A DNA stretch of 64,000 nucleotides from contig NC_134962.1 of NCBI RefSeq assembly GCF_965638725.1, positions 3,479,501-3,543,500 of the forward strand, written 5' to 3'. Below the pieces are notes generated by a model, which searched no databases, was not told where the DNA came from, and saw only the letters and a program-made list of their open reading frames with translations. A program made the translations under genes and the position numbers. This document shows positions 20,276-31,900 of this stretch, in pieces (position 1 is the stretch's first letter; each line of letters opens with the position of its first letter). Source of the stretch: Aptenodytes patagonicus (lineage: Eukaryota > Chordata > Aves > Sphenisciformes > Spheniscidae).

Positions 20276-23200
20276 CTGAAATAGGATCAAAGTAATGATT
20301 CCAGATCAGAGTCATACACATAGGCAAACAAGAAGTGATATCAAATTTCTTTATATTACATAAAACTTTTCAAACCAATCAATTCTCAGCATATTTAACC
20401 ACCATTTAAGTATTACTTTCACTTTTAAAGGAAAAATCTTCTGTAAGAAAGGCACATCTTGCTTTTATTATTTGCTTTAAAGACAGGCGTGTATTTTGAC
20501 AGGCTAAAAATGAAATTCATTAAGTGGAATTAAACAGCACTTAAAATACTTAATAGGAACACTTACAGAACATAGGACCAATCTATGAAATTTATAATCA
20601 GCAACGGTCATTACATTCAGTATTATCGATAGATTTTAAAACTGAACACTCAAAATGTGAAATTTAATATATTTTTAAAATACATTTTTAGATCTTTTAT
20701 TACACTCAATCTTAAAACACCACTTACTCTGTGATATAAATATTATGAAATTATATAGTTAACAGTTGGCTTGGTCTGTTAAGGTAAATAGCAGGATCTC
20801 TACTGTTCACATTTGACTTTGTTCTACAGCAAAGTGTTAGGAAAAGAAGCCTTATATTTAAAAGCAGCAAGATAGTGCAAATAAAATAAAATAAAAAAAC
20901 CACTCTGCCCGCCTTCCGATTTAAGCATACAATCTTACAGTCTTTTTTGATTTATAGGCCCTGTTTTTCCCGTAACTACAAAGATCCTAACACAGAGTAT
21001 TTAGGTTGGCTAAAACCGGACTCAACTTTCTTTCAGAGATCCTTAGATTACTTCAGACTCCCAGGGTTTTGTCAAGTACATATTAAAACCAAAACACTCC
21101 AAAGCTATACAACTTTGCACATATCAATTAGGAGCGAAGGAGAAATCTTTTGAAGTATCAGATATTGGCAACTGCTTACTCTGTGCATTCTTAAATTATT
21201 CTAGTTCTTGGCATGAGCATACGCTAAGTCTGAATACAAATCACAACGTACACCATATTTGGGATTTACATTTTAACATTAATTTCTCAGAGTTACAGTT
21301 GTCTTTTAATCTCGTATTACACAGTAGAGAGTTACAAATTTACCTTCTTCTGGACCTGCATGCGTTTCCATCTCTTCTTTTATTTCCTCTTTCACTTCTT
21401 CTTCTATCATTACTTTTCCTACAGAAAGGATTGTTAGGCAATGGTTAGATGGTTTTAAAGAGCCGTATGTATTTTTTCTGGATTAGCAGCCTCAGCATAT
21501 GTGCATAATGTTAACAAATGTGTAATATTCAGCTGTTATTTAGAACGGTTCCTCAGCACTGTGATACAGAAACATAGCTAACAGTCCAGCCATACTACGA
21601 GCGTAAGGTAAAGCACCGAACAAGATGATGTCTCATGTCAAGAAGTTCCACTGACATTATTAACACGAAGAAAGTGAAATGCTAAACAGGCAAAACATAT
21701 CGCAAGGTCTTAGCTATATTATGATTTTATGCTGAATTTTTAGTGTAAAGTTTAGTGTACCTAGTAACTGAGAAGCATTCCACTGTAGTTTAGAGTATCC
21801 CAAGAACTCCTCTGGCAGATGCCTGAGCCTCCTAGCTCCTACCTTGGATAACAGTACTAAGTAACACAGATATAGCTAAACTTTGAAAATTCAGCTCTCA
21901 CCGCTCAACTTAAGATTTCTGTCAAACTGCTGCGTATTTCTATTAGATTAGACAATACAGATAGGCTTAGCACAAGTGAGAGAGATTTGGATGAACGAGG
22001 TAGCTGAATCCCAAGAAGGTAAAAACACAAAGAAATTATTTCACAGCGCAAGGAAACCACCGTGAATCTATACAAACGCCTCTAAACGTTTCATATTGAT
22101 TTTGTTTTCAATCAATTTTAACGCAACTAGAGGAAAAAAAACTCATGAAAAATCTACCATCGGACATTAAAAACCAGTAATGCTTTTAAAAATAAGACAT
22201 ATGAACCATATTAAAAATAGTAATAGCCTAAAAATGAGATGGCTATACCAGCATAAGGTACAAGTCCACGCCCAAAAAGCAAGTTTCGCCAGCTACTGAA
22301 ACTGCAGCCATTCAGCAAGTATATTCCTGGTGTACGTTTTTAAACATTAGCTGAATTGCTATTTAGCTGCCTTATATCATCATCGGTACAGAAAATTTTA
22401 TCACAGAAATATTATTGCATACAAATTAAATGCAGAAAACATTATTTTCATCAGCTCTATAGCTCCTACTCTTTAAAAAATTATCTTGCTACAAAATGAA
22501 CCACATGAAAGTGTGTAGATCATCTGTTTTAGCAGAAATTATGGTCTGATGCAATATTACAGCCGTCTCAACAAAGTGCAAAAAACCCACAATAAACTAC
22601 TAATCACCTTGCAAAGAAGCACATTTTGCCTTTCACGCTGCAAACTGATTGAAGCACATGGATCTTTTGTGTATACCCAGAAGGAGAAGTTGAATCTAAA
22701 TGGTATCAACAGATCCTGTTTGTGCTGTATTAGCATCCCACCTACATTATATTTAAGAATATGAGAAGCACTGTGTGGCATCTGACCAAAGGTCTATCTC
22801 TCCCGCTAGCCTGTCTCCTACAGTGGTCAATCACACAGAGGCTGATAACGACAATATGAACAGCACAAACAGTGCTCCCTGACAGTGTCCTTCAGTCAGC
22901 TGATTAAAAATTCATGAGATAAACTTGTATCTGTTTAACACTTCCTTTTCCCGATACACCTCACACACCAGCCTGTGTATGGCGTTGGATTGACATGTTA
23001 CGTTCTTTTTTGGGGGGAGTTTTGTTAAACTACCCGTTCTGAAATGAGATTAGGTTAACCAAGAATAAGAGACTGCTATCACATCTTACCTTCTCTCACT
23101 TCTTGAATCATTTCATCAGGAAGAGCAAAATTCTTCTCTATATTAGGGAACGGAAGAATCTCAGATTCATGCTTAGAAAGAAAAGAAAGATCCCTATGAA

Positions 23201-24688
23201 TGACTTTGGTAAAAACTTTAATTTGGATTTAGAAGTGCAATCTCAACTTCTATTTTAGATGCAATTAGTAGCTAAATAACTCTTAACAAGACACTTCAGA
23301 CATTAGAGAATCAGGAGGCTCCTGATGTCAAACTGATTACTAAGGTCAAGATATCCGAGACTGTGACACGTGGTCATTTGAGATCATTTCAGGAACCCAA
23401 ACATGGCAAATTCTTAGGTAAACGCACTATAACCTCCTTATTTGACCTTAAGTACCTAAGTAAACGTTTGCCAGATCAGCATTTAGGCAACTTTGTTTAT
23501 TAAAGTCAGAACACAGTATGGGAAAAAAAAAACCCCAACCACAAACCACTGCAGGTTTTATTGTCTCCCATCTGATGTACTTTTATACAGGGAAAATGCC
23601 ATCGACCCACTGGAACGACACGTAATTCTTCGTACCATGAAAGCTATGACAGGCCCAGTGATTTTGGCCTATCAAAACTCCTGAACCATACGAAATAAGA
23701 ACATGGCTGCACCAACCCTCTATACTCACAAGAGCTTGCATATCATACATGGTGCTCAGATGGTCCCAAATCACTTTGGAAGAAATCTGCCGTCCAATAT
23801 TCTGACTGAATTTATCTCGGATACAAATCATGTGGAAATGGCGATTCACACCTAGGGGAAGAACTCAGTGCGATTAACACTACTGACAGTTTTACTTACG
23901 CCACGCAATTAAAAAAAACATCCTGTCGTTACAGGGAAATCATACAGTTTGGGAGAGACACACGGCAATCCGGGAAGCCCTGCCTGGCTGGTATTTCACC
24001 CTACATTACAGGTGCTATTCCGGAGAGGGGCTGAGGGTGCCCCACCAGGTAACGCCAACATGTGGCCGCAGCCAGAGCTTTTAAAGAAGCTGCGTGGAAA
24101 ACAACCGAAGGAAAGTATAAGGCAGCAAGTCAGGAAAGGCGAAGGCAGAGGGGAGCAAGGGGGGCCGGCTCTGTGCCCCCAGGAGGGGCGGCTGAGGAGG
24201 CCGGGAGGGCACGGCGCCTCCTTCCCCACAGGCCCCGCCACGCTCGGGAGAAGCCCCGGGGCCCTCGGCCGGCTGCCGCGGCGGGAGCGGGCCCGGGAGG
24301 CCGCTAGGGGCAGCACCGCAGCGCGGCCGGGCCGCTAGCCCCCCCCGGCGGGCCCCCCCGCCCGGAGCTCGCCGCTCCGGGCCCAGCGCCTGGTTCTCCT
24401 CCCCGGCCAGCGGCGCTACTCGAGGCCGCGGCTCGTCCGCGGCCTGCTCTCACCTACGGGCTTGTGGCCCAGCATGGCGTGGAAGAGGCAAACCTCCACT
24501 TCAGGGCTCCACACCACCACCGCCTCCTCCGCCGGCACGCCGGGCTCCGGGGCGGCGGCCGCTGCCGCCGCGGCGGCCGCAACGGCGGCGGCGGCGGCGG
24601 CAGCGACCGCCGCGGCGGCCCCCGGCCCGGCCGCGGGCAGCGGCGGCTTCTCCACAGCGCCCGCCGAGCCGCCCTCCGCCTCGCCCAT
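20085..24688 (-). CDS. MRGBP: MRGBP, MRG/MORF4L-binding protein (EAF7 subunit of TIP60/NuA4)
   Basis: MRGBP is the vertebrate Eaf7 subunit of the TIP60/NuA4 histone acetyltransferase complex in the nucleus and binds the chromodomain proteins MRG15 and MRGX. Five exons join in phase: 24688-24454, 23851-23730, 23171-23090, 21418-21344 and 20275-20085, giving 234 aa. Human MRGBP has about 204 aa. The conserved EAF7 domain begins near residue 58 with [20 protein letters not shown] and continues [35 protein letters not shown] and [10 protein letters not shown]. It is followed by an acidic stretch ([16 protein letters not shown]) and a Ser/Lys-rich tail ending [13 protein letters not shown], identical to human at the end. 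The extra length is nearly all in exon 1: an alanine tract at about residues 24-46. A CpG island covers the 5' end. Confidence 0.96.
20276..21343. other. MRGBP intron 4
   Basis: This is an AT-rich intron with proper GT and AG ends on the minus strand. I see no further feature in it. Confidence 0.7.
21344..21418 (-). CDS. MRGBP: MRGBP exon 4
   Basis: The 75-nt exon follows TTTCTGTAG and ends before GTAAAT at 21343. It encodes [20 protein letters not shown] and AGPEE, the acidic linker; human has [20 protein letters not shown]. Confidence 0.95.
21419..23089. other. MRGBP intron 3
   Basis: This is the largest MRGBP intron, 1.67 kb. It contains one diverged CR1-like remnant near 22772-22855 and nothing else recognised. 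Confidence 0.7.
22772..22855 (-). mobile_element. Old CR1-type LINE remnant in MRGBP intron 3
   Basis: The plus strand reads CATCTGACCAAAGGTCTATC, then GCTAGCCTGTCTCCTACAGT and GGTCAAT. This resembles the antisense 3' end of ancient CR1 elements (GACCAAAGGTCCATCTAGCC, then CTGTCTCCGACAGTGGCCAAT). The copy is diverged and its ends are approximate. Confidence 0.55.
23090..23171 (-). CDS. MRGBP: MRGBP exon 3
   Basis: The 82-nt exon follows TTTCTAAG and ends before GTAAGA at 23089. It encodes [20 protein letters not shown] and MIQEVRE, matching human [20 protein letters not shown]. Confidence 0.96.
23172..24453. other. MRGBP introns 1 and 2 (outside exon 2)
   Basis: Two introns of about 0.6 kb each flank exon 2. 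The first becomes very GC-rich toward exon 1, where the promoter CpG island begins. I recognise nothing else in them. Confidence 0.65.
23730..23851 (-). CDS. MRGBP: MRGBP exon 2
   Basis: The 122-nt exon follows CCCCTAG and ends before GTGAGT at 23729. It encodes [20 protein letters not shown] followed by [20 protein letters not shown], almost identical to human. Confidence 0.96.
24454..24688 (-). CDS. MRGBP: MRGBP exon 1 (alanine tract and start of EAF7 domain)
   Basis: The ATG at 24688 sits in a good context (GCGGCG before, G after) and opens [12 protein letters not shown], close to human MGEAEVGGGG. A tract of 21 Ala with two Val follows, then the conserved [19 protein letters not shown]. 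The donor GTGAGA starts at 24453. Confidence 0.92.
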
Positions 24689-24705
24689 CGCCGCGCCGCC
24701 TGCCG

Positions 24706-24724
24706 CCCCCCCCCCCCCCCCCCC
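24706..24724. repeat. Poly-C/poly-G run in the MRGBP 5' UTR
   Basis: Nineteen consecutive C on the plus strand give a G run in the sense strand that ends about 18 nt before the MRGBP start codon. It could form a G-quadruplex in the mRNA leader. The exact length may be a sequencing artefact. Confidence 0.85.
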
Positions 24725-25260
24725 GCCGCGCGCCGCCGCCGCCCGCAGCGGCTCCTGCCGGCCGGGAGGAGGGGGTGGCGGGCCGCGGGCCGCTCCTCGG
24801 GCGGGGCGGGGCGGGGGGGAAAGGCCCTTTGTGGCCTCTTTCCTGGGGGTTTTCCTGGGGCAGGGGGAGGTTTCGGGGGGGGTTTCCCTCAGGATTGGGC
24901 CGCACCGCGCTCGTAGGGCAGAGAGGCGTGAGCTGGGCACGGAGCCCGTCCCCCCGGGGACGGGACGAGGCCGCAGGTGCCTCCGAGAAGTTTCTCATCG
25001 ACCGTTGTCGAGCTTTAGAGTTTCTCGGGCCGGTCGCGGAGGCAGCGGAACGCCGCCATCCCAGGTGGCCTCCGTAGGCCTGTTCGTCCACATTTGAGAT
25101 CACCAGGGGGTTGGGAAGGTGGCACTAGGAGGTCAGAGCGGGGCCTCAGCCTTGGCCCCGCGGCCAGGGAAGCCTCGGCCGCCCCAGCGCTCGGCCTCCC
25201 GGCCTGTCCTCTGGCGCAAGGAGCCGCCAAGGTGGAAGATGGCGCTGGGGAAAGGTCCCG

Positions 25261-28110
25261 AGCGCTGCAAAGCCCCCCCAGACCCCTCGTCCTTGTGACA
25301 ACAGGAAGGTTTTATATCAACCTGACATTGGTGCTTAACAAATAACGTCTGGCATGCTTGAAAAACGCAGAGCACAGCAGCTTTGCCCATCATGTAAGGC
25401 GTAAGAAAACGTTTTGTTTGGGAAGAAAGAGAATGTATCATTCCCTCGGTGATAGGGTTTTTTGCCTTCTTAGATATTATTAGACACACAGGCATGAAAC
25501 AGGACTTCTGTTGCTTAGGTGATCAAGTTTTCCTATTGCTCACTCCTCACTTGAAATCTTGATCCTTTTTGTGACATTAAAATTATTTCAATAGCAAATA
25601 AAAATGACATACGCAAAGAACGACTGTTCTGAGTGACTAATAAAGCAGTGGGGGCAAAAACTCACAAGCAAAGAGACATTATTTTCATGCAAATTATCCA
25701 AATAATAAGAAGTAGGAAGGAAAATATGCAATTTTCTGAAATGGAAAACTTTCTGTACCTTTTCTACCCAGAGAATTAACTTGACTCTCATCATTCTTTG
25801 GGGCTTGATGTAATGCTTATACCCAAAACAGATTAATCTAACATTAAGTAAACATTTGAAATGAGTTAAACCCAAAACTTCACGTGTGAAGCCTTGGGAA
25901 GTTTGGTGGCGCGGATCCTGGATACGGATGCCTGGATGCAAATCCTCAGTTCCAGCGGGGTTCAGGCTAGCCTCTCAAAATGGAAAGGAGTCTCTCGCTC
26001 CCGTCTGGTTTAGATGCTGTTGAAATTTTCCAGGAATAACTCTTTCTGTGAGGGCTCCATTCAGAGTGACAGAGATCTTGCTGGAATGACTTCTCTGCAT
26101 CAAGACTACAGGAATCTCCAGAAATACTTCTTCTGCCTACTGTCACCTCTGTACCTACGTCCTGGTTGCACTGGACCTGCCTTTACGCCGCTCAGGCTTC
26201 ACACTACTTTCCTCATTTTGAGCCAAAATTATCTATCAGTCGACAAGATTTTGCCGATCTCGAATACAAGTCTGCATGCTTTTCCAGTTAAATCCGGCCC
26301 TAAATCCAGTATGGCTCTCAGATCTGTTTAATCTTCCACTGTTTATTTGATCTATGCTGCTACCTAGTCTTAATCTGCTACCGAAAGAGAGGGTTATGAT
26401 TTCCTGTGATGACTGCACAGCAGGAGTAAATGAGTTCCTGAACAACTAAATTCCTGTTTTCATACACACGTTTCTAGGCGTAGAAAAATGAAGGAAGAAA
26501 GAAAAGCAAATAAATTACAGAGTAGAAAAATTGTTCCCCTGTAGAATAGTTTTCAAAGTTTTTCAGGAATAATTTTTTTTTTTTTTAATTATTTTTAAGT
26601 CTGTGTGAAACACTGAGCTTCAGCACTCTCATCTGTCACGTTATGCTTCTACTTAAAGACTATCATCAAGGGGGAATAACTGTGTCAACTCAGATAGCAA
26701 TTTTTATGTCATTAAGTTCTGATGACTAAAAAAAGTAGCATGTGAAACAGAATGTGAAAAAACATATGGCTACCTCTGAAAGTACAATACCATATGAAAA
26801 TAATTTAATTCAGTGGAATAATGCTAATTCAACAGGAAGAGTATACGCATAAACTGCTATTTTGTTTCAATCACAAATAATTACATTTCCCTGTGTCTAA
26901 ATTTCCTTGTCTCTTTCAGTGCCTCTAGGAAACATATGGGAGCCTATAATAGTGCCACATACAGCCTCTACCCGGATTCGGCCCAGAGTTACATTTTTCT
27001 CTCTTTAAATTTTAGATGCTTTTTTCCCCCTCATTGAACACATTTTTCAGATTCTGAAAAACTTACCCTCTTCTTGTTCAAGTTTAAATCTTACTTTTGG
27101 TTTTAAGCAGATACCGGCAATGCAAGACATGCACAATTTAGTGCCTCTCTTTTTCTTCCCACTCTAGGCTGCTTTCAGCCCTAGAAACCTGGCTGCCTAT
27201 TATATCAACAAAGGGTGCTCAGCCCTTCGCTGGATCAGGTCGTGTCCCCCCGGAGAGACAATCCGATATTTCATAAGACATTGCAACAACTGAGAAATAT
27301 GCCCAGCATTTGGCATTCTCTCTAAAAGCGTTTTGGATTTCTGGGATAAGCAATATGGCTACAACTATTTCTGTCGTTATCTTAGAACACCATGTGTTAG
27401 TGCCCTTAACAAAGTAAAAACTTCATTCCGAATCCTGGATAATTTTTGGTATGCCACATGAACATTTGTAAAAGAATATAATCTGCATACTTTTGCATTA
27501 AAATCAGTCACTTAACCTTTGCTTGGGGTTTTTAGTACATCTTTGATACAGATTCTAAAAGAATTTTTCTCACATAGGTGAATGAAACCTCCTGAGACCC
27601 CTGGAGAGCATTACTGGCTTTATTCTATAAAAACAGAGAGAAGTACTGCAGTTTGCTGGAGCTCACGGACAGGGAACCCGGCTAAAGTGATGGATGTGCT
27701 CAGCAGTCACTGCCATCTGATGCTGACTGTGTGTCGCTAGCCGTAGCTGGGTTTAATTTTTGGCAGACTGGGTAATTAGCTACTGTATTACGACATTTTC
27801 ATTGCATACATAGTTTTTACATGCAGAAGTACACACATAGTCCTGCACCAAATTACTCTCAGGTCCGTAAATCCTCCTACAAGATAAGTAATCTCAGTGC
27901 CTTGACGTATTTTAGTATTTCCAAATATAATATCCTTTCTGACTGACGAGGACCTCCTGAAAAGAGGAGTTCTGATCTGATTTGTAAGCTTTACCTGTGC
28001 TTTCAAAATCCATTCTTTCAGTGTGAAATCTATAGGAAGTTTTGCTTAACAGGGCTGCATAGGGAATTGTCCAAAAGTTGGAGCTTGATCATTTTGCACA
28101 TCTTTTAATA
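25261..28110. other. Non-coding flank upstream of MRGBP
   Basis: This is AT-rich sequence with short homopolymers, for example a T run near 26573-26586. I found no coding exon, RNA gene or recognised repeat here. Confidence 0.5.
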
Positions 28111-28938
28111 CATAGAATCATAGAATAGTTTGGGTTGGAAGGGACCTCTAAAGGTCATCTAGTCCAACCCCCCTGCCGTGGGCAGGGACATCTTCAACTA
28201 GATCAGGTTGCTCAGAGCCCCGTCCAGCCTGACCTGGAACGTTTCCAGGGATGGGGCATCCACCACCTCTCTGGGCAACCTCTTCCAGTGCTTCACCACC
28301 CTCAGCATAAAAAATTTCTTCCTTATATCTAGTCTAAATCTACCCCCCTTTAGTTTAAAGCCATTCCCCCTTGTCCTGTCGCAACAGGCCCTGCTAAAAA
28401 GTTTGCCGCCATCTTTTTTATAAGCCCCCTTTAAGTACTGACAGGCTGCAATAAGGTCTCCCCGAAGCCGCCTCTTCTCCAGGCTGAACAACCCCAACTC
28501 TCTCAGCCTTTCTTCACAGGAGAGGTGTTTCATCCCACTGATCATTTTTGTGTCCCTCCTCTGGACCCGCTCCAACAGGTCCGTGTCTTTCTTATGCTGA
28601 GGACCCCAGAGCTGGACGCAGTGCTCCAGGGGGGGTCTCCCCAGAGCAGAGTAGAGGGGCAGAATCCCCTCCCTCGACCTGCTGGCCACGCTGCTTTGGC
28701 TGCAGCCCAGGATACAGTTGGTCTTCTGGGCTGCGAGCGCACATTGCCAGCTCATGTCCAGCTTTTCATCCACCCGTACCCCCAAGTCCTTCTCGGCAGG
28801 GCTGCTCTCCACCCCTTCATCCCCCAGCCTGTATTGACACCGGGGGTTGCCCTGACCCAGGTGCAGGACCCTGCACTTGGCCTTGTTGAACCTCATGAGG
28901 TTCACACAGGCCCGCTTCTTGAGCTTGTCCAGTGAAAA
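28111..28938 (-). mobile_element. 5'-truncated CR1 LINE retrotransposon
   Basis: This is the 3' part of a chicken-repeat-1 (CR1) non-LTR retrotransposon in minus orientation. The protein-coding part reads [81 protein letters not shown] and [10 protein letters not shown], all hallmarks of the C-terminal part of CR1 ORF2 downstream of the catalytic centre. The frame is open to a stop at 28198. A short 3' UTR follows, with the typical GGGTTGGACTAGATGACCTT and CCCTTCCAACCCAAACTATT, and the octamer tail ATTCTATG. The 5' boundary near 28938 is approximate. The catalytic reverse transcriptase and endonuclease parts are missing, so the copy cannot move on its own. Confidence 0.95.
28198..28938 (-). 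pseudogene. CR1 ORF2 C-terminal fragment, frame still open
   Basis: About 247 codons of CR1 ORF2 remain open without stop or frameshift. This is the region after the reverse transcriptase active site and ends [10 protein letters not shown]. There is no native start codon because the element is 5' truncated. The intact frame suggests a fairly recent insertion. It is not a host gene. Confidence 0.85.
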
Positions 28939-28960
28939 TAGTTTGATATAGACGTGCATT

Positions 28961-31900
28961 TCTCCCCATTAAACCTGTCAAGGAGGAAGAACCAAAAAGA
29001 TAAAACCTATTTGTTGCTAGAGTCTTATCACGCAGCCCTTTAGAGCAGCATTGCCTCTTCCAGCGGTTGGCAAGGAGTTACCTCCCAGCTTTCTTCCAAT
29101 TGCCCAAGTTCTTAGCAAAAAGGTGCATTTGATTATTTTAAACAAGAACATTGAATGGGGAGTTCACTCTCAGATCTGGCCTGTGTGGCTTCTTACAGGG
29201 GCAAAAGTATGGAATTTAATTCAAAATAAGGTGTGTGTGGGGGGAGATGTGAAGCAGCAAAGAAGGGGGAAGCAGCTGTCAGACAGAGGATACCTTCTGT
29301 TTTCTGAGACATATGTTCTTGAACTGAACTTTTCCCTTGTGATCGGTTGTGCTCATTCTCCCAGCAGAGAGAGGCTGCATATTAGATGGGCATCAGATGG
29401 CAAGCCTTAGAAAAATAGATTGAAAACAGTGCAAATAATCATCTCTAAGCACGCACAGAGGTGTTCATTACTGCTGCTGTTACGCTTCAAAATACCCCAG
29501 TGCAGAGTGGGGATTGCGGAAGAAAAAGCCATCTTACTGATTTTTCAGTTTAATAAATCCATCATATCCCAGGCTTACAGAGAAGCAGAAAGAAGAACCA
29601 GTGAATTTAGAATGACCAGTTCAAGGTGAGCACAAGAATCAGTTCATGAACGCCCGGCTATCCCAAGCCAACATGGGAAGACCATAGCGTGTTTTACTGA
29701 AGGTGATTTTTATTGATAGTGCCTAAAGTGCCTGCCAAAGTAAACTCACACTAGCCCAGCTGGTCAGCGTAAATCTAGAAGGGATTCCCTTCCTTGACAG
29801 TTTCAGTGTTGTGATCGGGATTGTTCAGATCATCATTTTCTTCTCTGGGGACATTTTTTTAAATTCATTTTTCAAAACAAAAATACTACTCTTTAAAATA
29901 AAAAAAGAGCCAGCATAAACACAAAGGATCTTCAGAAGGAAAGCGGACAAGCACTAAACCCGACTAGCTGACATTAAAATGACAACCACACTCAGCCTTT
30001 CACTGTGGCGGAGGGTGGCAGCAGATTTTCGTAAAGGACGTGTCCTCCTTTAAGCACATACAAACCTTGACAGAACTGTGCAAGTCCAGGGTTTGGGAGA
30101 TTATGTTAGGGCCCTTTTTTTGCATTTCAACTTTGACTACCTGAGAGTATTCACAGGTGCCTTTCAGCATCATCTGTTAGGCTACAACATCTGGGTGACG
30201 TTTAAGGTCGCTTCTTGGTATGGACCCTATGCATCGGCTAACTATAATGTGTTAGGAACAAACTGCAGCTGCAGCCAGCCAGGCAATGCTGTTGTTACAG
30301 AAAGCTGTGGAAACAACAGGTTAGTTTGAAATTTGGCTCGCAATGATGATAATGACATCCAGGAGTAAGCCAAGTAACTTCTCAAAGAACGCCTGAACTT
30401 GTCTGATGTGTAGAAATAGGTCTCTAGATTCAGCATGTCTCTGAAACAAGAGACCACAAAGTGCTAGTAACAGGACCCTTTTTCCTCATTAGTTATGGAG
30501 AACACGCCTGTCCTGTCTCCTGTTTTGTTTTATAAACACTTCTGCTTTGATTCCAAAATTTCAAGCCTGCACTCGTTTTACAGAACCAAACCAGCGCTGT
30601 ATAATTCTGGGTTTATCCTCGTGCAAAGAATATAATTACTCACAGTAGGGAATGCTTGATAAACCAACATATCTGATGATGGAGCTTTATCTGTTGAGCC
30701 AAATTCCTCACTGGGTACAGAGTAAACTCCGTCACATGGAGAAGAAATTGGATTCTCAGAAATCATCGGTGTATTTGCAGTGGCTCTATTGGTAGGAGAT
30801 GCTCGTGGGTCCGAGTTTGCCTTCGACCAGACAGTGCTAATGTCCTGGATCAGGAAATAATTTGGCTGGTGTTGCCTACAGTCTCTGAGTTTTATCCTTC
30901 ACCATTTTCAATGAATCCACCACTATCTTTAATAATCCTAGAACAGAGCAACTGCAAAAATAATAGTTGTCTTATGTGTTAATCAAAGGGGAAAAAAATC
31001 CATTGATTTCGGTGAAGGTGGAATTTCATATAGACTGTATTCTTGTTTCTATTTATTTGGCAGTTTAGGAGACACCTGTAAGAGGAGGCAGGAGACAGTT
31101 GGTTACTGTATTTCAGGCCTGCGACTTACTTTTTTGGTTGCAATTTACAGCACATATTTCAAAGCCAGTCATTCCTTCTAAAACATCACAAAAATGCCAA
31201 AGTAACTATGTCAGTAATTTAAAGTATTTGGATTAGATCTGAAGCATGGAAGTGTTTCCATCTTCATAGCCAACAAAATGTCAGTTTTCACCATGTGCGT
31301 GCCTAGGGTGTCTCAGGAGGGGAAAAAAACCCTCAAATAAATAAACAGGTTTAAAGAAAGGCTGCAGACAACACTGTCATGACTGACATCACTGTATAAA
31401 AATATATAAAAATCTGTTCCTGTAAAAAGGAACAGATACAGTTAACAATATTACCAAGGTAATATGTGCAGTTCTTTCTGTTATGGGCTGGTACACTTAG
31501 CCACTTTTTGTCTTCTGATTCAGCAGGCAGAACTTTATTTCAGTGCATTGCTGCTTGTGTACCATAACTCAGTGATTTTATAAACTGTACAGGGATGATA
31601 TAAGTTGATGTAAAAGTCAGTGATGCCAATGAGCTATTGCTTAAGAAGTTTGGCAAATTATGTATGTTACCTTCATGACAGACTTAATTGCATAAACCTG
31701 CCCACTGGATCAGCAGTTCTCTACTGCACTCCAAAATTCTAATTATCACCTTCTGCACTGTCTCCTCCTAGGACCACCACGTAATTAAACTCTGGCCGAC
31801 TTGGCCAACGTGCTCTACTACTTCGCTAAGATCACTGTCCATCTTTAAATTACTGGTCCTGCTTTATCCCTTACTTGCTCAGTAGCCTCTACCCCAAAGT

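Larger units (their letters stand above)
24150..25260. promoter_or_regulatory. CpG island at the MRGBP promoter
   Basis: About 1.1 kb of very GC- and CpG-rich sequence covers MRGBP exon 1 and its upstream flank. YY1-like ATGGCGGC (minus strand, near 25050-25057) and ATGGCGC (plus strand, near 25238) motifs occur upstream. There is no TATA box. The island could support divergent transcription, but no plus-strand gene follows. Confidence 0.8.

Noticed and set aside
24416-25103. Open frames of 150-210 codons in the MRGBP CpG island on both strands
   Set aside because: They are shadows of GC-rich sequence opposite or beside MRGBP exon 1. They show no conserved motif.
25094-25345. Possible divergent plus-strand gene from the MRGBP CpG island
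   Set aside because: The short frames lack any known domain and no downstream exons were found. CpG islands often give unstable divergent transcripts.
28208-28935. Plus-strand open frames over the CR1 element
   Set aside because: They are antisense to the CR1 ORF2 remnant.
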